15,733 nt of DNA. Origin: Reyranella sp. (lineage in GTDB: Bacteria > Pseudomonadota > Alphaproteobacteria > Reyranellales > Reyranellaceae). Under the pieces are notes generated by a model, which had not been told where the DNA came from, searched no databases, and saw nothing but the letters and a program-made list of their open reading frames with translations. Shown piece after piece: positions 1 to 6,151 of the stretch (its first letter is position 1; each line of letters starts with the position of its first letter). The translations under genes were made by a program, and so were the position numbers. Where the stretch lies: contig SCVT01000152.1 of the NCBI GenBank assembly GCA_004296815.1, positions 1 through 15,733 of the forward strand, given 5' to 3'.

Positions 1-183
1 GGCCTCCTCGGCCTGGTCGTGGCGACCATGACCGGCAACATCAAGGTCAAGCTGCCGGAGACGGTGCTGGGCTACGAGGTGCCGCGCGAGGCGCAGCAGT
101 GGATCGACCGCAACGCGCAGATCTCCGATCTCGGCGCCAAGGCGAGCGCCGGCTTCAAGGGCATCGCCGACTCGATCAAGTAA
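1..183 (+). CDS. C-terminal 60 residues of an unrecognised protein
   Basis: The reading frame is open from base 1 and ends at a TAA at 181-183, so only the C-terminus is in the window. The visible part starts with a short hydrophobic stretch (GLLGLVVATMTG), then a mixed charged segment with a likely amphipathic helix (PREAQQWIDRNAQISDL), and ends GFKGIADSIK. Codon use is GC-rich like the neighbours. A strong intrinsic terminator follows 34 bases after the stop, which supports this being a real gene end. I do not recognise the family from this fragment. The hydrophobic stretch could be the end of a membrane segment, but that is only a guess. Confidence 0.6.
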   Translation, partial: GLLGLVVATMTGNIKVKLPETVLGYEVPREAQQWIDRNAQISDLGAKASAGFKGIADSIK

Positions 184-217
184 TTCAGACGCTGGAAGTT
201 TAGAGGGGGCGTCCAAG

Positions 218-257
218 GAGCCTCGCAGGGTTTCGACTCTGCGAGGCTCTTTTTTTT
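218..257 (+). terminator. Rho-independent terminator
   Basis: A perfect 11-bp inverted repeat (GAGCCTCGCAG at 218-228 and its complement at 239-249) encloses a 10-base loop and is followed at once by eight T residues (250-257). It lies 34 bases after the stop of the truncated plus-strand gene, so it should end that transcript. The T-run sits only on the plus-strand side. For the converging minus-strand gene, which stops at 261, the same hairpin has no U-tract and would be a weaker barrier at best. Confidence 0.93.
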
Positions 258-260
258 GCC

Positions 261-1355
261 TCAGCGTGGCGGCAAGAGCTTCTTTGCCTGCATCTCGGCG
301 AAGCCCTTCCGGAACATTGCCTCGGTGTCCATCACCTCGGTGAAGCCCGCCTGCATCAGCTTGATGGTCGAGACGAGCGCGGCCGGTCCCGGCGCGTCGC
401 GGCCGAAGCCCATCGTGTAGTCGGCATACTCGAAGGAGAGGCCGACGAACTCCTTCAGCGTACCGGAGGCGAGCCCGTGCGCGGCGCGGATCTCCGCCCA
501 CTCCGCCTCGCGCGGACGGATCTCGCGATCGAGCGCCAGCGGCACGTGATCGCCCGCCGCGAAGCCCAGCGCGTCGGCGATGGCGGGCCAGACGTTGGGC
601 CAGACGAAGACGTCGCCATTGGTCACGTTGAAGATCTCGTTGCGTGCTTTTTCCGACTCGCCCGACCAGGCGATGGCACGCGCCAGCAGGTCGGCATCGA
701 CCGCCTGCGCCACGCGGCCTGCGCCGCCGGGATAGTCGAGCTTCGTTTTGCCGGCCTTGCGCATCATCGCGGCGTAGACGCCGAGCGCGGGGATCACGTT
801 CATCGCGCTGCCGACCGAGTCGCCCACGATCAGCACCGGCCGCAGGATCGTCCAACTCCATGCCGTGGCCGGCTGGCGTTCGCGCAGGAAGCGTTCCTGG
901 TTCCAGTAGAAGTTCGGCTGCTCGTGCATCTCCGACCGGTTCTCGCGCGCCGGCACGTTGAGCGGGCGGACATGCACGCCATAGGCCTTGGTGCCCTGCA
1001 GCAGCGCGACGTGGCGCAGCGCGGAGGAGGCGCGCTCGAGCGGCGCCATGAGGTTGCGCAGCATCAGGTCGTTGGTGCGGATCTGCTCTTCTTCGCGCCA
1101 ACCCGCGACCAGGCCCGGGCGCTCGTAGAGGGCCGCATAGACGAGGTGCGTGACGCCCGCAAAGTGCGGGGCGAGAGCATCACAGGCTCCGGCGTCGGTG
1201 AGGTCGAGCGGCAGCCAGCGCGCACCGTAGGTCTCGGCCGGCCTGCGGCGGGAAAGAGCGATCACTTCGCAGCCCGCTTCGGCGGCGAAGTGCTTCATCG
1301 CCGCGTAACCGACGAGACCGGTGGCGCCGGCGACCAGGACTTTCTTGGAGGGCAT
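261..1355 (-). CDS. NAD(P)-dependent SDR oxidoreductase, PRISE-like
   Basis: A 364-aa Rossmann-fold oxidoreductase of the extended short-chain dehydrogenase/reductase group. The N-terminus (VLVAGATGLVGYAA, residues 6-19) carries the GxxGxxG nucleotide-binding motif. The overall pattern resembles the PRISE family (progesterone 5-beta-reductase/iridoid synthase): a lysine in LLQGTKAYG (K123) and a tyrosine in NFYWNQE (Y150) sit where those enzymes keep their unusual catalytic Lys/Tyr pair, in place of the usual YxxxK. Family members reduce activated C=C bonds of enones; the substrate here is unknown. The gene lies 48 bases downstream of the TctC-type binding protein gene on the same strand and is probably cotranscribed with it. 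The ATG at 1355 has no strong Shine-Dalgarno, which fits reading as the second gene of a transcript. The SDR assignment is firm; the PRISE subgroup is inferred from the motifs. Confidence 0.85.
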   Translation of the reverse strand: MPSKKVLVAGATGLVGYAAMKHFAAEAGCEVIALSRRRPAETYGARWLPLDLTDAGACDALAPHFAGVTHLVYAALYERPGLVAGWREEEQIRTNDLMLRNLMAPLERASSALRHVALLQGTKAYGVHVRPLNVPARENRSEMHEQPNFYWNQERFLRERQPATAWSWTILRPVLIVGDSVGSAMNVIPALGVYAAMMRKAGKTKLDYPGGAGRVAQAVDADLLARAIAWSGESEKARNEIFNVTNGDVFVWPNVWPAIADALGFAAGDHVPLALDREIRPREAEWAEIRAAHGLASGTLKEFVGLSFEYADYTMGFGRDAPGPAALVSTIKLMQAGFTEVMDTEAMFRKGFAEMQAKKLLPPR

Positions 1356-1403
1356 CGGCGGAGCCTATCACGCCGCCGATGCCGAGTGCTCCTTGACGGC
1401 GCC

Positions 1404-2399
1404 CTACTCCACCTTGGCGCCGGAGGCCTTGATGACGGGCGCGAGCCTCGCCTCGTTGTCGGCGCGATACTTGGCGGTGTCGGCCGGGCTCAGCCACTTG
1501 CGCTCGGCGCCCTGCTTGTCGAAGGCCTCCTTCACGGCCTCGCTCTCCAGCGCCCGCTTCAGCAGGGCCGAGAGCTTGTCGACCATTGCCGGCGGCATGC
1601 CGGCCGGGCCGCAGATACCGCCCCACGAGGTGATCTCGAAGCCGGGCAGGAACTCCGCCATGGCCGGGATGTCGGGGGCGGCGGGATGACGCTTGGCCGA
1701 GGTGACGGCGAAGCCCTTCACCTTGCCGCCCTTCATCAAGCCGAGCGGGCCGGGGATGTTGTCGAACATCATGTCGACCTGGCCCGCCAGGATGTCCTGG
1801 TGCGCCGGCGCGCTGCCGCGATAGGGCACGTGCAGGATGTTGACGCCGGCCATGCTCTTGAACAGCTCGCCGGTGATCTGCGGGCTGGTGCCGGCGCCCG
1901 ACGAGGCGAAGGAATACTTGCCCGGGTTCGCCTTCAGGAGCGCGATCAGCTCCGGCACCGTGTTGGCCGGGAAATCGACGCGCGTCATCAGCATGTTCGG
2001 CACTTCCCAGAGGATCGAGACGCCGGTGAAGTCCTTGCCGGCATCGAACGGCAGCGACTTGTAGAGCGTCGGCGCGATCGCATGGGCGGCGATGGTGTAG
2101 AGGCCGATCGTGTAGCCGTCGGGCGCGGACTTGGCGATCGCGTCGGCGCCGACCACGCCGCCCGAGCCGCTCTTGTTCTCGATGATGAACTGCTGGTTGG
2201 TGAGCTTCTCGAGCTCGCGGCAGACGATGCGCGAGAGCGTGTCGGTCGGGCCGCCCGCCGGGAACACGACGATGTACTTCACGGGACGGTTGGGCCAGTC
2301 CGCCTGCGCGCGGGCGACGCCCGAGGCGATCATCGGCGCGGCCAACGCACCACCGGCGAGAACGAGCGCACGACGGCGCGGAAAGACAATCCTGGTCAT
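1404..2399 (-). CDS. TctC/Bug-family tripartite tricarboxylate transporter substrate-binding protein
   Basis: A periplasmic solute receptor of the Bug/TctC family (PF03401-like), 331 aa from the chosen start. The N-terminus has FPRRR before a hydrophobic core and a likely signal-peptidase site ARA|QA at residues 29-33, so Sec or possibly Tat export is expected. The mature protein begins DWPNRPVKYIVVFPAGG and continues PTDTLSR (residues 47-57), the typical first ligand-binding loop of Bug proteins. LHVPYRGSAPAHQDILAGQVD is also characteristic of the family. These proteins bind carboxylates and similar small molecules and deliver them to TctAB membrane partners, but no tctA or tctB lies in the window. 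I chose the ATG at 2399 over an in-frame GTG at 2417 because a GGAGG lies 11 bases upstream of it. The ligand is unknown. Confidence 0.92.
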   Translation of the reverse strand: MTRIVFPRRRALVLAGGALAAPMIASGVARAQADWPNRPVKYIVVFPAGGPTDTLSRIVCRELEKLTNQQFIIENKSGSGGVVGADAIAKSAPDGYTIGLYTIAAHAIAPTLYKSLPFDAGKDFTGVSILWEVPNMLMTRVDFPANTVPELIALLKANPGKYSFASSGAGTSPQITGELFKSMAGVNILHVPYRGSAPAHQDILAGQVDMMFDNIPGPLGLMKGGKVKGFAVTSAKRHPAAPDIPAMAEFLPGFEITSWGGICGPAGMPPAMVDKLSALLKRALESEAVKEAFDKQGAERKWLSPADTAKYRADNEARLAPVIKASGAKVE

Positions 2400-2410
2400 C
2401 TTGAACGTAG

Positions 2411-2415
2411 CCTCC
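2411..2415 (-). promoter_or_regulatory. Shine-Dalgarno deciding the TctC start
   Basis: The minus strand reads GGAGG here, 11 bases before the ATG at 2399. It overlaps the in-frame GTG at 2417, which therefore cannot use it. This favours the 331-aa product over the longer one. Confidence 0.6.
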
Positions 2416-2507
2416 ACTGATTCATTGTTGATGCATCTTACATAGGCCGTGTGGCGGAAACAGGGCCTTTTGCTTGGCTTCCACGATCCGCTACGGTCCC
2501 TTTTTCC

Positions 2508-2513
2508 AAGGAG
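2508..2513 (+). promoter_or_regulatory. Shine-Dalgarno deciding the dehydrogenase start
   Basis: AAGGAG, five bases before the ATG at 2519. It is the reason for rejecting the upstream in-frame TTG at 2474. Confidence 0.8.
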
Positions 2514-2518
2514 ATTCC

Positions 2519-3487
2519 ATGTCCGGCGCCACCAACAGGGCCCAGGTCCTTCTCTGGACCGATTCGACCGCCGCCTACCTCGACGCGATCAAGGCGGCGG
2601 GCCTCGCCGAGCGGGTCACGGTCGACACCTTGCCGCGCAAGGAGAGACCGTCGGCCGACCAGCTCGCCCGCACCGAGGCCCTCATGGCCGGCGCGGTGCC
2701 GGCCGGCCTGCTGCCCACCATGCCGAAGCTGCGCTGGGCGCAGGCGATGAGCGCCGGTGTCGAGGGCTGGCTGGCGCTGCCCGACCTGCCGGCCGGGCTG
2801 ACCCTCACCTGCGCGCGCGGCACTCACACCGAGTCGATGCCGGAGAACATCATCGGCTCGCTGTTTCATGTCGCGAAACCCTACGCGCAGGTTGCGGAGC
2901 ACCAGAAGCAGGCCAAGTGGGTTCACACCGTCGCCCAGCCGCTGACCGGCAAGACGCTGGGCATCCTGGGTCTCGGGGCGATCGGCGGCGAGGTCGCGCG
3001 CATCGCGTCCGCGCTCGGCATGCGCGTGATCGGCACCAAGCGGCGGCCGGCGCCGATGGCGCACGTCGCCGAGGTGCTGCCGGCCGACCGCACCGACGAG
3101 GTGCTGGCGCAGTCGGACTTCGTGCTGCTGCTGCTGCCGGCGACGCCCGAGACCGACAATTTCATCGATGCAACGCGGCTCGCGAAGATGAAGCCCACCG
3201 CGTGGCTGCTGAACTTCGGCCGCGGTCACATCATCAAGGACGAGGACCTGATCGCGGCGACCAGGCAGAAGAAGATCGCGGGTGCGCTGCTCGACGTCTT
3301 CCGCCAGGAGCCGTTGCCGTCGGAGCATCCCTTCTGGAAGGCCGAAGGCATCATCGTGCTGCCGCACATCGGCGGTCCGCATCCGCAGCGCGACCGCTTC
3401 GTGGCCAGGCTGTTCGTCGAGAACCTGAAGCGCTTCCTCGAGGGCGAGCCTCTGAAGGAAGTCGTCGACCGGACTGCCGGCTACTGA
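2519..3487 (+). CDS. D-2-hydroxyacid dehydrogenase (NAD-binding)
   Basis: A 322-aa enzyme of the D-isomer-specific 2-hydroxyacid dehydrogenase family, which interconverts 2-oxo acids and D-2-hydroxy acids with NAD(P)H in the cytoplasm. The cofactor domain starts with GILGLGAIGGEVA, whose GxGxxG is at residues 151-156. The catalytic triad is visible: Arg235 in NFGRG, Glu264 in RQEPLP and His283 in LPHIGG. The length is normal for the family and the ends look intact. It is divergent from the TctC-type binding protein gene, so it may act on the acid taken up by that system; this is inference. Its stop is only three bases from the stop of the converging TPR gene and there is no terminator between them. 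The exact substrate (glyoxylate, hydroxypyruvate or another acid) cannot be read from the sequence. Confidence 0.92.
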   Translation: MSGATNRAQVLLWTDSTAAYLDAIKAAGLAERVTVDTLPRKERPSADQLARTEALMAGAVPAGLLPTMPKLRWAQAMSAGVEGWLALPDLPAGLTLTCARGTHTESMPENIIGSLFHVAKPYAQVAEHQKQAKWVHTVAQPLTGKTLGILGLGAIGGEVARIASALGMRVIGTKRRPAPMAHVAEVLPADRTDEVLAQSDFVLLLLPATPETDNFIDATRLAKMKPTAWLLNFGRGHIIKDEDLIAATRQKKIAGALLDVFRQEPLPSEHPFWKAEGIIVLPHIGGPHPQRDRFVARLFVENLKRFLEGEPLKEVVDRTAGY

Positions 3488-3490
3488 GCT

Positions 3491-4930
3491 CTACTTGATG
3501 CCGTAGGTGGAGAACTGCTTGTCGACCTCGGGATTGAGGGTCATGGCCGCGGCCTTGTCGGCCTCGCCGTCGCGGGTCTGGCCGCTCATGACCCGCGCGA
3601 TGCCGCGGCCGTACAGGGCCAGCGGACGGTTGGGGTCGATGTCGAGGGCGGCGTTGTATTCGGTCACCGCCAGCAGCGGGTCGCCGAGCTTCAGGTAAAT
3701 GAAGCCGCGCGTGTCGCGCGTGTCGAGGTTGAGCGGGTTGAGCTTCAGCGCCTGGTCGCAGTCGGCGAGGGCGGAGACGAGGTCCTTGCCCGAGATGGCG
3801 CGCGACAGGCAGCGGTTGTTGTAGGCGACGCCCATCGTCGGATCGAGCTCGATCGCCTTGCTGTAGTCGTCGATCGCCTTGTCGTATTCGCCCTTGGCGA
3901 AGTGGGCGTAGCCGCGATTGTAGAGGGCGACCGGATTGTCGGGCTCGATGGAGATCGCCTGGTCGAGATCGCGGATCGCGAGATCCTGCTTGCCCTCGTA
4001 GGCGTAGATCGCCGCGCGGTTGGCGAGCGCAGCGGCGATCCGCGGGTCGATCTCGAGGGCCTTGGTGTAGTCCCTGAGGGCCGGCGCGATCTCGTTGCGG
4101 CGATTGTAGGCGAGGCCGCGCACGACATAGGCCTGCGCGTCGTCGGGTGCGATGGCGATCGCCTTGTCGAGGTCGGCGATGGCGCGGCCATTGTCGCCGA
4201 TCTGGCTGTAGGCGTTGCCGCGGGCGATGTAGGCGTCGGCGTTTTTGGGCTCGAGCTCGATGGCGCGGCTGAAATCCTCGATCGCCCGGTCGTAGGAGCG
4301 CTTGCGGCTGGCGAGCAGCACGCCGCGGCCGAGGAAGGCGAGCGAGCCCTTGGGGTCGACGCGGATCGCCTCGCTGTAGTCGGCGAGCGCGCGGTCGGTC
4401 TGGCCCAGTGCGTCGAGCGAGGCGGCACGACGATAGAGGTTGAGTGCGTCCGGATTGCGCGGATCGATCGCGCCATCGTAGTGCTTGAGCGCCTCGGTGT
4501 AGTCCTCCGTCGCCAGCATCTTGTCGCCGATCGCGGATCGCGCGATCCCGCGCGTCAGGCGCGCGAGGGCGACTTCGGCGGGCTGAAGCTCGCGGGTCTG
4601 CAGGGCCTTGGAGCAGGCAGCGCTGCGCTTCTCGGCGTCGGCGGCGTTCGGCCAGGCGCCGCGCACGCAGGCTTCGTAGAGGTCCATGACGGAAGGGCCG
4701 GCCGTCGCGGCGGGCGCCGCTGCAGGGGCCGCCGCCGCCGTCGCCGTGGCAGGCGCCGCCGGCTTGGCGGCTTCCGCCACCTTTTCTATGCGGGCGTTGG
4801 GCGGCGGAAACATGTGGTAGGCGAGCGCGTAGATGCCGGCGAAGCCTGCAACGACGATCGCGACTGTGATGAGGATCTTGCGGGCCGGACGCATTCTCCG
4901 GCTGCGACGGGATCTGGATCGTTCACTCAT
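3491..4930 (-). CDS. Membrane-anchored tetratricopeptide-repeat protein
   Basis: A 479-aa protein. The N-terminus is very basic (RSRSRRSRRMRPARK) and is followed by one hydrophobic segment at about residues 19-41, then an Ala/Pro-rich linker to about residue 78. This suggests a type II membrane protein with the rest outside the cytoplasm. Roughly ten consecutive TPR units of about 34 residues follow from about residue 118 to near the end, with the usual pattern of A-Y..RG.AY...G....A..D...AI...P. Two cysteines (C88, C106) precede the repeats. TPR arrays are protein-binding scaffolds; the partner is unknown. The start codon overlaps the GNAT stop as ATGA, so translation is probably coupled. 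It is the last gene of a three-gene minus-strand operon and converges on the dehydrogenase gene. A longer frame continuing upstream is not the real gene. Confidence 0.9.
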   Translation of the reverse strand: MSERSRSRRSRRMRPARKILITVAIVVAGFAGIYALAYHMFPPPNARIEKVAEAAKPAAPATATAAAAPAAAPAATAGPSVMDLYEACVRGAWPNAADAEKRSAACSKALQTRELQPAEVALARLTRGIARSAIGDKMLATEDYTEALKHYDGAIDPRNPDALNLYRRAASLDALGQTDRALADYSEAIRVDPKGSLAFLGRGVLLASRKRSYDRAIEDFSRAIELEPKNADAYIARGNAYSQIGDNGRAIADLDKAIAIAPDDAQAYVVRGLAYNRRNEIAPALRDYTKALEIDPRIAAALANRAAIYAYEGKQDLAIRDLDQAISIEPDNPVALYNRGYAHFAKGEYDKAIDDYSKAIELDPTMGVAYNNRCLSRAISGKDLVSALADCDQALKLNPLNLDTRDTRGFIYLKLGDPLLAVTEYNAALDIDPNRPLALYGRGIARVMSGQTRDGEADKAAAMTLNPEVDKQFSTYGIK

Positions 4931-5343
4931 GACTGACGTTTGTACCAGAACGTGTCGGGCACGCGCGCCATTTCGGCGCGCTCGTAGAAGCCCGTGACGT
5001 CCGGCATGGAGGTCAGGACCAGGGTCACCTGGGGCCCCAGCAGGCGTCTTGTCTCGTCGAGCAGGCCGCGGCCCACACCCAGGCCCTGCGCCGACTTGGA
5101 GACGGCAAGCTCGGCCAGATAGGCGCACCAGGAGAAGTCGGTGATGGTGCGCGACACACCCACCAGCCGCCGGTCGAGGCGGGCCGTCACGATCATGCCG
5201 GCGCCGTTCAGCATGGCCTGCAGTCGCGCCGGATCGCCGAGCGGACGCGTCGCGCCGAGGCCGGACTCGGCGAGCACGCGGCTGAACTCGGCCACGTCGA
5301 GATCCTGCTCGCGAGCATAGTGGACAGTGCCGGACGAGCTCAT
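4927..5343 (-). CDS. GNAT-family N-acetyltransferase
   Basis: A 138-aa cytoplasmic acetyltransferase of the GNAT fold, close to the minimal size of the family. The acetyl-CoA-binding motif A is clear: LAVSKSAQGLGVGRGLLDE, with QGLGVG at residues 86-91. The preceding strand (RLVGVSRTITDFSWCAYLAEL) and the C-terminal GFYERAEMARV...TFWYKR match small GNATs whose substrates are mostly unknown. I place the start at the ATG at 5343 because it overlaps the stop of the upstream 101-aa gene as ATGA, and because the residues encoded before it in this frame are an Arg-rich shadow of the upstream gene. It lies between that gene and the TPR gene with overlaps at both ends, which suggests the three products work together or are needed in fixed ratio. 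The acceptor substrate is not predictable. Confidence 0.9.
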   Translation of the reverse strand: MSSSGTVHYAREQDLDVAEFSRVLAESGLGATRPLGDPARLQAMLNGAGMIVTARLDRRLVGVSRTITDFSWCAYLAELAVSKSAQGLGVGRGLLDETRRLLGPQVTLVLTSMPDVTGFYERAEMARVPDTFWYKRQS

Positions 5344-5645
5344 GACACCAACGCGTACCAGCCCTCGACCCGCTGCGTGGTGCCACCACTGCCTGCCTTG
5401 ACGCGGATGCGCTTGCCCAGCACGTCGATCGAGGCGCCGGGCTCGACCTGGTGCGTGCGATGTGCGCCGTCGACCTCGACGACGAGGCTGCTCGCCGGCG
5501 ACGCATTGCACAGGCGATAGACCATCGGCTTGTCACGCGCGTCGAACACGGTTTGCCAGCGGCTGCGGCCGGCGGCGATGCGCCCGACCGGCACCTGGAT
5601 GCCGACCGTGTCGGCGGGAGTGGTCTTGAGAGTCTGTCTCGCCAT
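5340..5645 (-). CDS. Small hypothetical protein, 101 aa, first gene of a coupled operon
   Basis: I do not recognise this 101-aa protein. It has no signal peptide or membrane segment and looks beta-rich: alternating strands such as SSLVVEVDGAHRTHQVEPG, IDVLGKRIRVKAG and QRVEGWYALVS. It has one cysteine (C46, in YRLCNAS). The ATG at 5645 is preferred over an in-frame TTG at 5681, which falls inside the hairpin upstream. No good Shine-Dalgarno precedes the ATG. Its TGA overlaps the ATG of the GNAT gene, which is the best evidence that it is real and translated. GC-rich codon use matches the neighbours. It could be a small binding or accessory protein for the acetyltransferase, but no function can be assigned. 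Confidence 0.75.
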   Translation of the reverse strand: MARQTLKTTPADTVGIQVPVGRIAAGRSRWQTVFDARDKPMVYRLCNASPASSLVVEVDGAHRTHQVEPGASIDVLGKRIRVKAGSGGTTQRVEGWYALVS

Positions 5646-5671
5646 GGATCCGACTGTCGCGCGGACACGCG

Positions 5672-5701
5672 AAAACCTCAACCGCCGGCCGGCGGTCGAG
5701 G
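5672..5701 (-). terminator. Palindromic hairpin followed by TTTT
   Basis: Bases 5681-5696 form a perfect 16-bp palindrome (ACCGCCGG and its complement). Four further paired bases on each side after one mismatch extend it to 26 bases (5676-5701). Read on the minus strand the hairpin is followed directly by TTTT (5675-5672), so it can act as an intrinsic terminator for the Gly-rich gene, whose stop is 28 bases upstream. The T-run is short, so read-through into the operon starting 26 bases later is plausible. Confidence 0.6.
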
Positions 5702-5729
5702 CTTCGCTCAGTCAGGTCGTTGAGTGGTG

Positions 5730-6068
5730 CTAGCGGGTGGTGGCGCTGCCGCTGCCCGAAGCGCCGCCGCCGATGCCCAGCGAGCCGGAGCCCGAAGACG
5801 GAAGCTGGCCCTGGTTCACCGAACCGCTGGTGCCCGCACCGGTGCCGACACCCACGCCGACGCCGGCACCGCTGCCGCCCGTCGAGGCGCCGCCGCCCAC
5901 CGTGCCCTGAGTGCCGACGGCCGCGCCGCCGCTGGTGCCCTGGTTGTTCGACGAGCCGCTGGCGCCCGCGCCGACACCGACGCCGGTGCCAACGCTGCCA
6001 CCGGTCTGTGCCATGGCCGAGCCGCCGATCAGCAGAGCGACGGCCGTCATCGTGACGATCTTGTTCAT
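5730..6068 (-). CDS. Secreted Gly/Ser-rich low-complexity protein
   Basis: A 112-aa protein with a clear Sec signal peptide: MNKIVTMTAVALLIGGSAMA ends in an AMA|Q cleavage site at residues 18-21. The mature part of about 92 residues is almost wholly Gly, Ser, Ala, Thr and Val with a few Asn and Gln, and no cysteine. It contains two similar blocks (about residues 24-47 and 65-88), each of the form GVGVG.GAG.SGS..NQG, which look like an internal duplication. A strong AAGGAGG lies five bases before the ATG, suggesting high expression. The upstream gene on the same strand is the helicase, 83 bases away; functional linkage is doubtful. Such proteins are usually annotated as hypothetical. A periplasmic or surface role is inferred from the signal peptide only. 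Confidence 0.8.
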   Translation of the reverse strand: MNKIVTMTAVALLIGGSAMAQTGGSVGTGVGVGAGASGSSNNQGTSGGAAVGTQGTVGGGASTGGSGAGVGVGVGTGAGTSGSVNQGQLPSSGSGSLGIGGGASGSGSATTR

Positions 6069-6073
6069 GGGAT

Positions 6074-6080
6074 CCTCCTT
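6074..6080 (-). promoter_or_regulatory. Strong ribosome binding site of the Gly-rich gene
   Basis: The minus strand reads AAGGAGG, five bases before the ATG at 6068. It is the most consensus-like Shine-Dalgarno in the window. Confidence 0.85.
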
Positions 6081-6151
6081 GTTGCTGGTTGAACTCGCGA
6101 AGGAGAAAACCCCGAGGAAAGCCGGGCGTTGCCGCCGGCGGACGATTGTTC

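Larger units (their letters stand above)
2400..2518. promoter_or_regulatory. Divergent intergenic region with candidate promoters
   Basis: These 119 bases separate the minus-strand binding-protein/SDR pair from the plus-strand dehydrogenase, so both promoters must lie here or extend into the genes. An 8-bp palindrome GATGCATC sits at 2430-2437. On the minus strand TAAGAT (2440-2435) could serve as a -10 box, but I see no convincing -35 for it and no clear promoter on the plus strand. The palindrome might be an operator centre; that is speculation. Confidence 0.3.

Noticed and set aside
477..2420. 647-codon open frame on the plus strand
   Set aside because: It lies opposite the SDR and TctC genes, is rich in Arg, Gly and His, and shows no domain. 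It is a GC-rich shadow frame.
3484..3495. Possible bidirectional terminator between the convergent dehydrogenase and TPR genes
   Set aside because: The gap is three bases and the only symmetry is GAGCTC. There is no stem-loop with a T-run.
3491..5668. 725-codon minus-strand frame containing the TPR protein with a long N-terminal extension
   Set aside because: The part above 4930 is an Arg/Ser-rich shadow of the GNAT and 101-aa genes. The ATGA junction marks the true TPR start.
6106..6126. Weak hairpin followed by TTTT downstream of the helicase on the minus strand
   Set aside because: The stem is only four or five base pairs, one of them a wobble, so it is too weak to call a terminator.
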